The position numbers were made by a program, and so were the translations under genes. Below are positions 7,866-16,601 of a stretch of DNA of 37,680 bases, piece after piece. Position 1 is the first letter of the stretch. Each line of letters starts with the position of its first letter. A model generated the notes under the pieces. It was not told the origin of the DNA and did not search any database. It saw only the letters and a list, made by a program, of their open reading frames with translations. Source of the DNA: Desulfurococcales archaeon (GTDB taxonomy: Archaea > Thermoproteota > Thermoprotei_A > Sulfolobales > Desulfurococcaceae); contig JAMOVL010000034.1 in the NCBI GenBank assembly GCA_027067785.1, positions 1-37,680 on the forward strand, in the 5' to 3' direction.

Positions 7866-7905
7866 ATTATTTTGAGACACTCAATACTGACAAGGTGCGT
7901 CATTT

Positions 7906-8892
7906 ATGAGTTCAAGCAAGGTTCTCGCAGAACTATTATGGGCTGAGAAGTATAGACCACGCTCGCTGGACGAGATCGTTAACCAGGAAGAGATAGTGTC
8001 TAGGCTCAAGAAATTCGTACAGGAAAAGAACATGCCACACCTACTATTCGCAGGCCCGCCGGGCACAGGAAAAACTACTGCTGCACACTGTCTAGCCCAT
8101 GACCTCTACGGCGAGAACTATAGGCAGTACATGCTAGAACTTAACGCTAGCGATGAGAGAGGAATTGATGTTATTAGAAGCAAGGTAAAAGAGTTCGCAA
8201 GGACAAGGATCCCTGGAAACATTCCGTTCAAGATAGTATTGTTGGACGAAGCCGATAACATGACTTCCGACGCTCAGCAGGCCCTCCGTAGACTAATGGA
8301 GATGTACACCGCCACTACCAGGTTCATACTGATCGCCAACTATCCGAGCAAGATCATAGAGCCTATCCAGAGCAGATGTGCTGTCTTCAGATTCACACCT
8401 CTGAAGAAAGAAGATGTTATAGCGAGGCTGAAATGGATAGCTGAGCAGGAGAAAGTAGAGTATGATATCGAGGCCCTCGAAGCAATATATGAGCTCAGCG
8501 AAGGAGATATGAGGAGAGCAATAAACATACTGCAGGCAGCAGCCGCGATCGGCAAGGTAACCGTCGACGCCGTATATAAGGTTGTAGGGCTAGCACATCC
8601 CAAGGAAGTAAGGCAGATGATAAACCTTGCATTATCAGGTAATTTCACCGAGGCGAGGAACAAGCTTAGACAGTTAATGATAAATTATGGTCTAAGCGGC
8701 GTAGATGTGATCAAACAGATCCACAAGGAGATCTTTAGTCAAGAGATCAAGCTACCCGACGAGTACAGGATAATCATAGCGGATCTTGCAGGAGAAATCC
8801 AGTTCAGACTCGTCGAGGGCGCAGATGACGAGATACAGCTAAACGCGTTCCTGGCAAGACTGGCCTTCATAGGTAAGAAGCTAAAGGTGTAG
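7906..8892 (+). CDS. rfcS: Replication factor C small subunit (clamp loader)
   Basis: AAA+ ATPase that, with RfcL, loads the PCNA ring onto primer-template DNA. The 328 residues match the family length. Motifs are RFC box II (WAEKYRPRSLDEI), Walker A GPPGTGKT (50-57), Walker B LLDEAD (112-117), sensor 1 IANYPSKI, and the SRC motif with arginine finger (156-158). The C-terminal collar domain follows. Four RfcS with one RfcL make the usual archaeal pentamer. ATG 7906 has AAGGTG about 12 bases upstream. rfcL follows after 8 bases, with its ribosome binding site overlapping the end of this gene. Confidence 0.98.
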   Translation: MSSSKVLAELLWAEKYRPRSLDEIVNQEEIVSRLKKFVQEKNMPHLLFAGPPGTGKTTAAHCLAHDLYGENYRQYMLELNASDERGIDVIRSKVKEFARTRIPGNIPFKIVLLDEADNMTSDAQQALRRLMEMYTATTRFILIANYPSKIIEPIQSRCAVFRFTPLKKEDVIARLKWIAEQEKVEYDIEALEAIYELSEGDMRRAINILQAAAAIGKVTVDAVYKVVGLAHPKEVRQMINLALSGNFTEARNKLRQLMINYGLSGVDVIKQIHKEIFSQEIKLPDEYRIIIADLAGEIQFRLVEGADDEIQLNAFLARLAFIGKKLKV

Positions 8893-8900
8893 CCTAGGCC

Positions 8901-10172
8901 TTGACTAGACGACTTCCCTGGATCATCAAGTACAGGCCGAAAAGAGTCGCGGATGTAATAAATCAGGAGCAGGCGAAAAAGACTTTCCTACAATGGCTAG
9001 AATCATGGTTAAAGGGTAAGCCCTCTAAGAAAGCAGCGCTACTATATGGTCCGGCTGGATGCGGTAAAACCAGCCTTGTCGAGGCAGCGGCTAGAGAGCA
9101 CGGCCTAGAAGTCGTCGAGATGAACGCCAGCGATTTCAGGCGGAAACAAGACATCGAGAGAATAGCCAAAGTAGCTGCTACACAGAGAAGCCTGTTTGCA
9201 CGGGGCAAAATAATTCTCCTGGACGAGGTAGACGGTATAAGCGGCATGGCGGATAGGGGCGCGGTCGACGCTATACTACATTTGATCGAAACCACCAGAT
9301 ACCCTGTCGTTATGACGGCTAATAATCCATGGGACCAAAAACTCAGACCAATACGTGAAGCATCACTACTCATACCCTTCAAACGACTCACAGAACGCGA
9401 TGTAGTAATTGCACTGAAACGCATATGTTCGGCCGAAAAGATCGAGTGCGACGAGAAAGCTCTTAGAGAGATCGCTAGGCGTAGCGAGGGAGACCTGAGA
9501 AGCGCGATCAACGACTTACAAGCTATCGCTGAAGGATACGGCAAAGTAACATTAGAACTGGTAAGGATGCTGTCAACCTACAGAAACAGGCAATATGCTC
9601 CCTTCGAGGCGTTAAAGAACCTATTCAATGCAAAATACATCTTCCAGGCTAAAAACGCTGTCTCACAAGCCGATGTCGACTACGAGACAATGATGATCTG
9701 GATAAACGAGCATATACCAACATATTATGATGATCCCGAGGAGATCTGGAGAGCATACGAAGCGCTGAGCAGAGCAGACGTGTACCTAGGAAGAATAAAG
9801 AGAACAGGAAATTGGAGCCTATTGCCTTATGTGTTCGAGATGATGGGGCCGGGAGTAGCGTTTGCGAGAAAGATCTATAGATATAAGTGGAAGGCATTCA
9901 GATCACCTCAAAGACTCCAGTTATTAGCCCAGACAAAGAGAAGCAGAGAGATCAGGGAGGGAATAGCGCGAGCCCTAGCACCATCTCTATTAACAAGTAG
10001 ACGAAGGGTAAAGACAGATGTTATACCATATCTGAAGATAATATTCGAGAAAAATCCGAAATACGCTGCAAAAATAGCTATAGGTTACGGGCTAACAGAA
10101 GAGATGATACGGTGGCTAGCAGGTCCTAATGCGAGACAAGTGCTACAGTATTATAGAAAATATAAAAAGTGA
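8901..10172 (+). CDS. rfcL: Replication factor C large subunit (clamp loader)
   Basis: Large clamp-loader subunit, 423 residues. It shows [14 protein letters not shown] (RFC box), Walker A GPAGCGKT (50-57), Walker B LLDEVD (106-111), and sensor 2 [12 protein letters not shown]. The C-terminal region ends in lysines but is short, and I see no clear PIP box at the very end. The start is TTG 8901, supported by AGGTG at 8885-8889 and by the first residues matching the family start. It is co-transcribed with rfcS and convergent with the winged-helix/orc1 pair, with only seven bases between stops. Confidence 0.96.
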   Translation: MTRRLPWIIKYRPKRVADVINQEQAKKTFLQWLESWLKGKPSKKAALLYGPAGCGKTSLVEAAAREHGLEVVEMNASDFRRKQDIERIAKVAATQRSLFARGKIILLDEVDGISGMADRGAVDAILHLIETTRYPVVMTANNPWDQKLRPIREASLLIPFKRLTERDVVIALKRICSAEKIECDEKALREIARRSEGDLRSAINDLQAIAEGYGKVTLELVRMLSTYRNRQYAPFEALKNLFNAKYIFQAKNAVSQADVDYETMMIWINEHIPTYYDDPEEIWRAYEALSRADVYLGRIKRTGNWSLLPYVFEMMGPGVAFARKIYRYKWKAFRSPQRLQLLAQTKRSREIREGIARALAPSLLTSRRRVKTDVIPYLKIIFEKNPKYAAKIAIGYGLTEEMIRWLAGPNARQVLQYYRKYKK

Positions 10173-10179
10173 TAAACAG

Positions 10180-10371
10180 TTATTTGACTAGCCTAAACAA
10201 TCTCAGTCTACCGAAACGTCTCTCCTCAACAACGCCTTTTTCCTGGAGCTCGCGTAGCTTCTTAACAAGCACTCTATAGTGGAGACCTGTTATTCTGGCC
10301 AGCCTCGTAATATTTAGCTCACCGTATTTCTGTAGTGTATCGATAATTAGTTGTTCGCTATTGCCCCTCAT
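10180..10371 (-). CDS. Mini winged-helix DNA-binding protein
   Basis: Only 63 residues, almost entirely one winged helix: helix 1 EQLIIDTLQKYG, helix 2 NITRLARITG, recognition helix HYRVLVKKLRELQEKG, and wing VVEERRFGRLRLFRLV. Its ATG overlaps the stop of orc1 (ATGA-type overlap), so translation is coupled to Orc1 production and the two proteins are probably made together. A helper in origin binding or a regulator of the orc1 operon are both plausible; neither is shown. Very basic composition fits DNA binding. Confidence 0.8.
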   Translation of the reverse strand: MRGNSEQLIIDTLQKYGELNITRLARITGLHYRVLVKKLRELQEKGVVEERRFGRLRLFRLVK

Positions 10372-11639
10372 CTCCTTCTACCCATGTATTTCTTACTGAT
10401 TTTCTTCTGTATAAGATCAACTACATATTGCTCAAGGAGATCTAAGGGCCCATAATGAATACTAATTAGAGTAGTTCTCCCTCTAAGCCCTTTACCACTT
10501 GTCCTAGCATCTATAACATTTGCTTTCTTCAAGTTCATTATATAACCATACACCTGAGTATGCCTGCGGGGCTGTTGATCGAATTCCTCACATACTAGTT
10601 CGTATTCTTTCTCAACATCGCCCATCTTAACATATGTTTGCCCAGTTCTTCTAAGCAGCCTAATAATAGCCAGCAATATCATGAGTTCGTGTAATGGGCT
10701 ATAGAGAATTGTTTCTGAAATGTTTATTATTTCTCTGCTTGTCCTAGAGATCGCTTTTCTAACATGCTCTATAGTTATCCTGCTACTTCCCTCATGCTCC
10801 GCTGCGTCGCCGGCTAGGAGAAGTATTTCGATCGCGTGTCTAGCGTTTCCTCCGCCGCCCTTGTCGCTGCCCTCATATTCCGCTATAAATTTCAGTACTT
10901 CATCGTCTACAACGCCCGGATAGAAGGCTTGTTCTGCACGATACTTCAGTATATCGTAGAGCTCTTTGCTAGTGTAGGGTTTCAATCGTATCATATGTTT
11001 TAACAGATAGCTCTCAGTGGATGGATCAAGAAGTGATAGCTTAGATGTGTCGAGCGAGATGAAGATGAAGTTTAACCGCTTAAGAGACGCTATAGTATCA
11101 TCGTATGTTCTAACTATGAAATATACTGCATCACTCCCGGCTATACTGGCGAAATAATGGAATTCGTCAAGTGTTATTATCGCGTAAATATTGTTTTCCT
11201 CTAGATGCCATAGAATAGCGTCATACATTTCTTTAACCGATAATCCTCTCTGGGGAAGGGGTACTTCTAGCTGGCGGGCTATCTCGGCTACGACGTTATA
11301 TAGTGTCCTGTTTCTATGACAGTTAACATGAACATATCTGAGATTATAGCCTTTCAGCCGGGCTATCCTGGCAAATTCTCTACCAAACACTCTTGCGGTA
11401 ACTGTTTTTCCAACACCAACACCGCCAACCAATAGTACGCGCTGTGAGAAACTACCAGGGGATATTATTAGGTGTTTGAAAGCTGAAGCCAATAGTTTTA
11501 TTTCTTTCTCTCTATGGGGAAGTTTATCGGGTATGTATTCTGGGGCTAGGCTCTCTCTGCTCTTGAATATTGTCGGTCTGCTAAGCTCTTCTTCTATGAT
11601 CTTCCATGTTTCATTGTCGTCGGAGTTAGGCCAGTTCAA
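10368..11639 (-). CDS. Orc1/Cdc6-family initiator ATPase
   Basis: Archaeal initiator of the Orc1/Cdc6 family. The N-terminal AAA+ part has Walker A GGVGVGKT (72-79) and Walker B ITLDEFHYF (about 155-163). The family normally has GxTGTGKT and DExD, so this is a divergent paralogue. A lid region GGGGNARHAIEILLLAG contains the sensor 2 arginine, and a C-terminal winged helix begins near residue 310. I place the start at TTG 11639 because GGGTG lies just upstream with six bases between; an in-frame GTG at 11648 overlaps that site and is less likely. It is coupled to the 63-residue winged-helix gene. No ORB-like repeats were seen nearby. Confidence 0.85.
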   Translation of the reverse strand: MNWPNSDDNETWKIIEEELSRPTIFKSRESLAPEYIPDKLPHREKEIKLLASAFKHLIISPGSFSQRVLLVGGVGVGKTVTARVFGREFARIARLKGYNLRYVHVNCHRNRTLYNVVAEIARQLEVPLPQRGLSVKEMYDAILWHLEENNIYAIITLDEFHYFASIAGSDAVYFIVRTYDDTIASLKRLNFIFISLDTSKLSLLDPSTESYLLKHMIRLKPYTSKELYDILKYRAEQAFYPGVVDDEVLKFIAEYEGSDKGGGGNARHAIEILLLAGDAAEHEGSSRITIEHVRKAISRTSREIINISETILYSPLHELMILLAIIRLLRRTGQTYVKMGDVEKEYELVCEEFDQQPRRHTQVYGYIMNLKKANVIDARTSGKGLRGRTTLISIHYGPLDLLEQYVVDLIQKKISKKYMGRRR

Positions 11640-11696
11640 TATATACACCCAGCACTTTCACTCTACTATTTACATAAAGGGATATAAAAAACGAAA

Positions 11697-12200
11697 CTAG
11701 CACTCAGCGATACCTAGAACCAATAGATCATCGATACCCTCAACATACAGACATACTTGGGAATCCGGGTCATGGCGTAAACCATGCTTCCCGAGGATCT
11801 TTAAAATATTCTTCCATAAAACAGGGCTTAATCCTCTACGTCCTCTTATCTTCATCTTAAGCCTAATCTTTGAAGACAGTTTCTTCTCCTCCAGTAATGA
11901 GTCTACAGCCTTTTCTAGCCTATCCGGATTTATACTATGGGGATAATAGAGGATTCTCTCTGCAGGAACTATTTTCTCAACGAAACCGTATTCATAGCTT
12001 CTAGCATACCTATATGCTTCTTCTGGCTCCAGCCTTGAAGAATAGACCATTAATAATCCTGGATATCTTGTCCTTAAAACCATTATTTCATAGTCTTTAT
12101 GAAATAATACATTACCTATTTCTTCCTCACACCATTCTTCGCTACCAGCCCTACAAGTTACTATTAATACAAGTCTTTTTCCTTCTATTTCGTCCTTCAT
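11697..12200 (-). CDS. THUMP-domain RNA-binding protein (TAN1-like)
   Basis: A 167-residue protein with the THUMP-family pattern. An N-terminal ferredoxin-like part (LVLIVTCRAGSEEWCEEEIGNVL, then YPGLLMVYS) precedes a C-terminal half with RLKMKIRGRRGLSPVLWKNILKILGKHGLRHDPDSQVCLYVEG, characteristic of TAN1-like proteins. TAN1 assists N4-acetylation of cytidine in tRNA, and archaeal relatives are presumed to present RNA to a partner enzyme. No catalytic domain is fused. ATG 12200 overlaps the trkA stop by four bases and is preceded by GAGGAG. It sits between potassium transport and orc1, a context that says little about function. Confidence 0.72.
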   Translation of the reverse strand: MKDEIEGKRLVLIVTCRAGSEEWCEEEIGNVLFHKDYEIMVLRTRYPGLLMVYSSRLEPEEAYRYARSYEYGFVEKIVPAERILYYPHSINPDRLEKAVDSLLEEKKLSSKIRLKMKIRGRRGLSPVLWKNILKILGKHGLRHDPDSQVCLYVEGIDDLLVLGIAEC

Positions 12201-12856
12201 TTTGGCTCCTCGGCTAGTTTCCTGAGTAGCTCGTCTTGATATTTTGCTTTAACGAGGAATAGGATTATGTCATTGTATCTTATCGTGGTGTTTTCATCGA
12301 TAAATAATGATTCATCGCCTCGAAGGATCAATATAGGTCTAGCTTTATCATAGTCTATGTCTAGCTCCTTTATCTTTTTACCATCAAGTTCCTTGGCTAT
12401 CTTGATCGGGAGTAGCCTCGTGTCTCCTCTGAGTATTATTGATAAGTTAAGAATATTGAAATCCTTAAGTATCGAGAGAGCTTGAAACGATATTAGACGG
12501 CTTGGATTAATGATATTGTTTATACCCATATAGATTAGTAGGTCATTATAGCCTGTATCCTCTATCTTGGTAATTATTCTCTTGACACCCATTGTTTTCG
12601 CTATAAGAGATATGATGACGTTGTCTCTATCATTACCTGTCATAGCTATTAACGCATCTGCCTGATCAATACCGCTATCCTTCAATACTTGGGGATGAGC
12701 AGCATTGCCGTGTATTACTAGACAATCAAGTCTTTCTGCGAGCTCTTCGGCCCGTTGTTTGTCTTTCTCGATAACTATTACTTCATGTCCTTCACTGATC
12801 AACGCGTTTGCAAGTTCTACTCCTGTATCTCCTCCGCCAGCTATGATTACCCTCAT
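12197..12856 (-). CDS. trkA: TrkA-type potassium channel/transporter regulatory subunit (RCK)
   Basis: A 219-residue cytosolic gating subunit. An N-terminal Rossmann RCK domain has the nucleotide loop GGGDTG (about 7-12) and an acidic residue at the end of strand 2 (VIEKD), expected to bind NAD(H) or ATP/ADP. A C-terminal TrkA-C domain starts near residue 135. It forms a ring under the TrkH dimer and controls K+ flow. It lies 17 bases downstream of trkH in the same operon. High cytoplasmic K+ is typical of hyperthermophiles. Confidence 0.93.
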   Translation of the reverse strand: MRVIIAGGGDTGVELANALISEGHEVIVIEKDKQRAEELAERLDCLVIHGNAAHPQVLKDSGIDQADALIAMTGNDRDNVIISLIAKTMGVKRIITKIEDTGYNDLLIYMGINNIINPSRLISFQALSILKDFNILNLSIILRGDTRLLPIKIAKELDGKKIKELDIDYDKARPILILRGDESLFIDENTTIRYNDIILFLVKAKYQDELLRKLAEEPK

Positions 12857-12873
12857 GGCTTGCGAACCACCAA

Positions 12874-14229
12874 TTACCTATGGAACAAGTTATAGAATAC
12901 TATTATAAATGGAATTACCTCTACTCTTCCTAGCCACATATCGATTATCAATACTATTTTTAGAGGCGCTGCTAGACTCGGTGATGAAAGACCCACCGAT
13001 AAGCCCGTAGTGGCGAGAGCTGATGCTGTTTCGAAGAGGCTGCTCGATAAGCTGTAACCATATGTCATAAATACTAATGTGCTTATGATGAGGACAAAAA
13101 TGTACATGAAGAGGAGATTATATGCAAGCCTAATATCATCTTCTTGGACAGGTTCGCTAGATATTTTCACGGGCAAAACCGATCCTTTAGGAGAGATTGC
13201 CTGCTTAATATGTCTGGCGAAAGATTTGAACAGAATAATTATTCTAAGCTGCTTAATACCTCCCCCTGTGCTACCTAGACATGCCCCACTGATCATGAGA
13301 ATTATTAGTACAAATCTCGTAAAATCATTCGAGCCCGTAAGATCTATAGCTGTATAACCAGTAGTAGAAGCCGCCGAGACAACTTCGAAGACCGATTTTG
13401 CAAGAGGTACTCCTGATATAAGTGTTAGAAGAAGCGAGCCTATCAAGACCCCTATCGCAAAAGAAGTGATCTGCGGGAGAAACACTTTCTCGCGTCGGTA
13501 TTTAAAGAGCATATAGTACATTATAAGTGGCTGAGCACTAATAAACATGAAGAACGATACTATCGGCAACATGTTCTCAGGGAAAATACTGTATGTTGAA
13601 AAACCACCAGTACTAATCGTAGTCAGCGCATTGATAAGGGCTGAATAAGGAGTCATGCCAAAAACAACATATGCTATAAAAGCAAGCAGTGTAAGGACAG
13701 AGTATATTTTAAGTATCTCGACAACATTTTTTCTGCTCAAAGGACTTATTCTGATCTTACCGAGATGAGCTAGGTACAAGTTATACGCTGCCGAACCCGG
13801 AGACACCAGGATCGTTAACGTGAAGAACGCTATACCGAGGCCTCCTATCCATTGGTAGTATGAACGTAGGAAATTAATTGTTGGATCAATCATCTCGGGG
13901 GATAAACAGGATAAACCAGTAGTCGTTATGGAAGATACTCCTTCAAATAATGCATTGATGAAACTTATGCCTTTAGTCATTAGAGGAGATAATATCATAA
14001 AAGGAGGCACTATAAACGCGAAAACCATGATCGTTAATGCTTCTGTAAAACCAATGTTTTCCGGCTGATACTTCTTAGCCAATAGATAACCTATAATATA
14101 TATGATAATAGTCTCAACTATCATTACAAGCTTGAACGCTAATAATTCCTCAAACAACAACGCATAGATCGTAGGGACTATATTAGCTATAGACAGGACA
14201 AGCAAAACATTACCGATATGATGAAGCAA
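12874..14229 (-). CDS. trkH: TrkH/KtrB-type potassium uptake permease
   Basis: A 451-residue integral membrane protein with the four-fold repeated M1-P-M2 design. All four selectivity-filter loops are visible: SITTTGLS (about 100), TISTGGFS (about 210), SAASTTGYTA (about 290) and SALATTGLSVG (about 415). The single glycine of each binds K+. The call is TTG at 14229, with AAGGAC shortly before. It is the first gene of a trkH-trkA-THUMP run and lies head-to-head with the DUF1614 gene across 150 bases. That spacer has an A/T-rich promoter zone and a C-rich patch (about 14260-14278) that I cannot explain. Confidence 0.95.
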   Translation of the reverse strand: MLHHIGNVLLVLSIANIVPTIYALLFEELLAFKLVMIVETIIIYIIGYLLAKKYQPENIGFTEALTIMVFAFIVPPFMILSPLMTKGISFINALFEGVSSITTTGLSCLSPEMIDPTINFLRSYYQWIGGLGIAFFTLTILVSPGSAAYNLYLAHLGKIRISPLSRKNVVEILKIYSVLTLLAFIAYVVFGMTPYSALINALTTISTGGFSTYSIFPENMLPIVSFFMFISAQPLIMYYMLFKYRREKVFLPQITSFAIGVLIGSLLLTLISGVPLAKSVFEVVSAASTTGYTAIDLTGSNDFTRFVLIILMISGACLGSTGGGIKQLRIIILFKSFARHIKQAISPKGSVLPVKISSEPVQEDDIRLAYNLLFMYIFVLIISTLVFMTYGYSLSSSLFETASALATTGLSVGLSSPSLAAPLKIVLIIDMWLGRVEVIPFIIVFYNLFHR

Positions 14230-14379
14230 CGTGTCCTTACTGTACCTTCGGAACGACAGGCCCCACGACCCCCGCCACTAATAGTACCTCTAGATTTTTT
14301 GAAGCACTATGACTTATTACCATCAATATATAAAAACACATTTAACACATATCTCTGAACAAAGATCATTGGTTTCGGG

Positions 14380-15213
14380 ATGAAGACTATGACTCCCCCA
14401 GACCCGCTGAGGGATGAGGAGGGTTTCGCGCCCGGACCGTCATCCCTCGAAGAAGATAGACATGATAAACGCATAATTGTCTCGTTTCCATCGCACCCAT
14501 TAGTGTTTATGTTCTATCTAGTGCTTCTCTTCCCGTTATTTCTAGCCGCACCATATATTTTCGGGTACTTATCATATCTTCTCGGATTACCGAAAATCAC
14601 TGCGTTTCTAATAGGACCACTTATATTTCTTATGAGCCTCGTTCTCAGCCCGATCAATATCGTGATTAAACGGATAAGGACTGGGAGACAGTTACTTGTT
14701 TTTGAGCAGAGATACGTGAATTTCTTCGGGATACCCTTCCCTGTTATAACGCCTAAAATAGTGATGCAAGAAGTAGTCCTTGCGATAAATGTTGGGGGAG
14801 CAATTATCCCTATTACTATGAGCATATTGCTATTGTTCAGAATAGCTATGTTTTCCGCCGTATACTTTGTAGAATCACTCGTTGTTATAGCTATAACCGC
14901 CGCTATATCCTATGCATCATCACGCGCTATACCGGGCGTGGGAATAGCCGTTCCCGCATTTCTGCCTCCTCTAACAAGCGTTATAGCAACAGCCCTCCTT
15001 GTACATGAGACATTTATGGCGATGCCGATAGCGTATATCGGCGGTGTTCTCGGTAGCCTCATAGGTGCTGATCTGCTAAGGCTCAGTAAAGAACTAGAAA
15101 AATTCATTGAACAATACGGTGCAACGATGCTGAGCATAGGGGGAGCGGGCACTTTTGACGGCATCTATCTTTCAGGATTAATAGCATCATTATTTGTACC
15201 GTTATTCACATAA
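14380..15213 (+). CDS. DUF1614-family multi-pass membrane protein
   Basis: A 277-residue protein with a hydrophilic first 30 residues and six to eight membrane segments. Family-like blocks are VVLAINVGGAIIPI, GVGIAVPAFLPPL, YIGGVLGSLIGADLLRL, and the terminal SIGGAGTFDGIYLSGLIASLF. Function is unknown in all members I know of; the small, glycine-rich re-entrant-looking loops suggest a transporter or channel. ATG 14380 is used; ATG 14389, three codons on, is also possible. A TATA-like AATATATAAAA near 14324-14335 fits the distance. Proximity to the Trk system is suggestive only. Confidence 0.78.
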   Translation: MKTMTPPDPLRDEEGFAPGPSSLEEDRHDKRIIVSFPSHPLVFMFYLVLLFPLFLAAPYIFGYLSYLLGLPKITAFLIGPLIFLMSLVLSPINIVIKRIRTGRQLLVFEQRYVNFFGIPFPVITPKIVMQEVVLAINVGGAIIPITMSILLLFRIAMFSAVYFVESLVVIAITAAISYASSRAIPGVGIAVPAFLPPLTSVIATALLVHETFMAMPIAYIGGVLGSLIGADLLRLSKELEKFIEQYGATMLSIGGAGTFDGIYLSGLIASLFVPLFT

Positions 15214-15279
15214 CCAAGATCAGAGAACACACAAGTTTAAATATCGTTAACAACTAAAACCCTAGTCCAGGTGACTAGC

Positions 15280-15552
15280 ATGGCTAGAGGTAAGAAAGGA
15301 CGCAAAGAGGAAGCCACAGAGACGAAAAGGATAGTGTCTCTCGAGACACAGATCGAGGTCACCGGAGATCTAGTTAAACGATTCGAGCGTGATCTAAAAC
15401 GTGGTTCCTTCAAAGTTATCACTCCATATCAGTTAGCACAAGCATACAGTATCAGGATCAGCACCGCAAGGAAACTACTAAGGATTGCAAATGAAAAAGG
15501 ATTAATCAAATTATATAGTGGTGGGAGAAACCCAATATACATTAAAGCCTAA
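15280..15552 (+). CDS. rps25e: Ribosomal protein S25e
   Basis: A small-subunit protein present in eukaryotes and crenarchaea-type archaea. Its 90 residues comprise a lysine-rich N-terminal tail (MARGKKGRKEE) and a winged-helix-like core (TPYQLAQAYSIRISTARKLLRIANEKGLIKLYSGGRNPIYIKA). I start at ATG 15280. The in-frame GTG at 15271 is part of the ribosome binding site AGGTGA (15269-15274). A TATA-like TTTAAATAT sits at about 15235-15243. It converges on the DUF5305 gene with five bases between stops, so it is not part of the filament operon. Confidence 0.93.
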   Translation: MARGKKGRKEEATETKRIVSLETQIEVTGDLVKRFERDLKRGSFKVITPYQLAQAYSIRISTARKLLRIANEKGLIKLYSGGRNPIYIKA

Positions 15553-15557
15553 GACGA

Positions 15558-16601
15558 CTATAGTATTTTGCCTAGTTCCTCGTTCTCATAAACTATAGTG
15601 TTATTCCTTGTGTTAACTACTAACCAGTTCTTCTCAGGATCAAATATTATTATCTCACCATAGAGTTCGGAAGCTCTAACAATATCATTAATATCTTCAA
15701 CTCTGATTACTTCTTTATTCCCTTCAATGAATCTACCCTTGAATATTCTTGACTTGTATTTCTGCAGTACCTTACCTGTGCGATATCCGCTGCTATCGTT
15801 AATGGTATAATAAGCTACGGCGCCCAGTGATGAGAGCATTATAGTTGCTGATATAAGGGCTGTGTAGAATGTTTTTTCTCGTAGCCATTCCGTATTGAAT
15901 GAGAGGCCGAGGATCGATGTATTCGTTGGTATGTATGTTGCACTCTCCCTGTTGATGCTTAATGTAGTGTTGTCTATTTTTGTTGTTATAACTCTGTTTA
16001 GTTCATTATAATGAACAGTTATTGTAGGTGTGAATGAGTGTACTTGATATGCGTAATTATAATTTATCGTGAATAATACTTTGTATTTTATCGTTATTGT
16101 GTATCCTATAGGGTGAAGGCCTATCTGGCTATTTACATCTTTTACGAATTTAGTGTATTTATCGAAGGATAAGTACCCTTTATCAGTAAATGTATTATTT
16201 GTGGTTAGCAGGTTTTCGTTGATAATAGGTTTTTTCCACGATGATGTCGATATTTCTACTATTTTGACTGCTTTGATCGATACATTCGTTGGCGATCCGT
16301 AATCGGGGTCCTCACCATACCTGTAATTGATCGTAATATTGTATAGTAACCCCTTGGCAAGCATCATGTAGATAGAACTGCTCTTAATCACTGTCTTGTT
16401 ATCGAATAGTATTGAGGGCTTTATATGATAGGCATAATTGATTTCTGCTCTTGCTTCTAGTATTTTTGTATTTATATTTCTCCTTATATATGAGGGTGTT
16501 TTATATGCTAGGCTGAGTGCAGATGCGGATATTATGAATACCGCCATAGATAGGACGAGTACTACTAGTAGTATTTTCTTATAGTTTTTAATTAACTTCA
16601 T
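15558..16601 (-). CDS. DUF5305-type membrane-anchored extracellular protein
   Basis: A 347-residue protein with an N-terminal membrane helix (about 8-32) and a large extracytoplasmic beta-rich domain full of N-glycosylation sequons (NIT, NVS, NNT, NTT, NTS and others). A second membrane helix lies at about 240-262, followed by a cytoplasmic tail of about 80 residues with a compact C-terminal fold (EVIRVEDINDIVRASELYGEIIIFDPEKNWLVV). From memory, this layout fits DUF5305 proteins, which travel with SipW-like signal peptidases and TasA-like proteins. Its ATG overlaps the peptidase gene by 14 bases, with GGTGG upstream. It is probably an accessory of filament export, anchoring or assembly; the exact role is unknown. 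Confidence 0.72.
   Translation of the reverse strand: MKLIKNYKKILLVVLVLSMAVFIISASALSLAYKTPSYIRRNINTKILEARAEINYAYHIKPSILFDNKTVIKSSSIYMMLAKGLLYNITINYRYGEDPDYGSPTNVSIKAVKIVEISTSSWKKPIINENLLTTNNTFTDKGYLSFDKYTKFVKDVNSQIGLHPIGYTITIKYKVLFTINYNYAYQVHSFTPTITVHYNELNRVITTKIDNTTLSINRESATYIPTNTSILGLSFNTEWLREKTFYTALISATIMLSSLGAVAYYTINDSSGYRTGKVLQKYKSRIFKGRFIEGNKEVIRVEDINDIVRASELYGEIIIFDPEKNWLVVNTRNNTIVYENEELGKIL

Noticed and set aside
7803-11696. Replication origin next to gins23/rfcS or orc1
   Set aside because: I searched the spacers by eye for origin-recognition-box-like repeats with a G-run and found none. A marker-frequency profile would decide.
14256-14278. C-rich patch between trkH and the DUF1614 gene as a possible RNA
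   Set aside because: No pairing partner or box motifs could be found.
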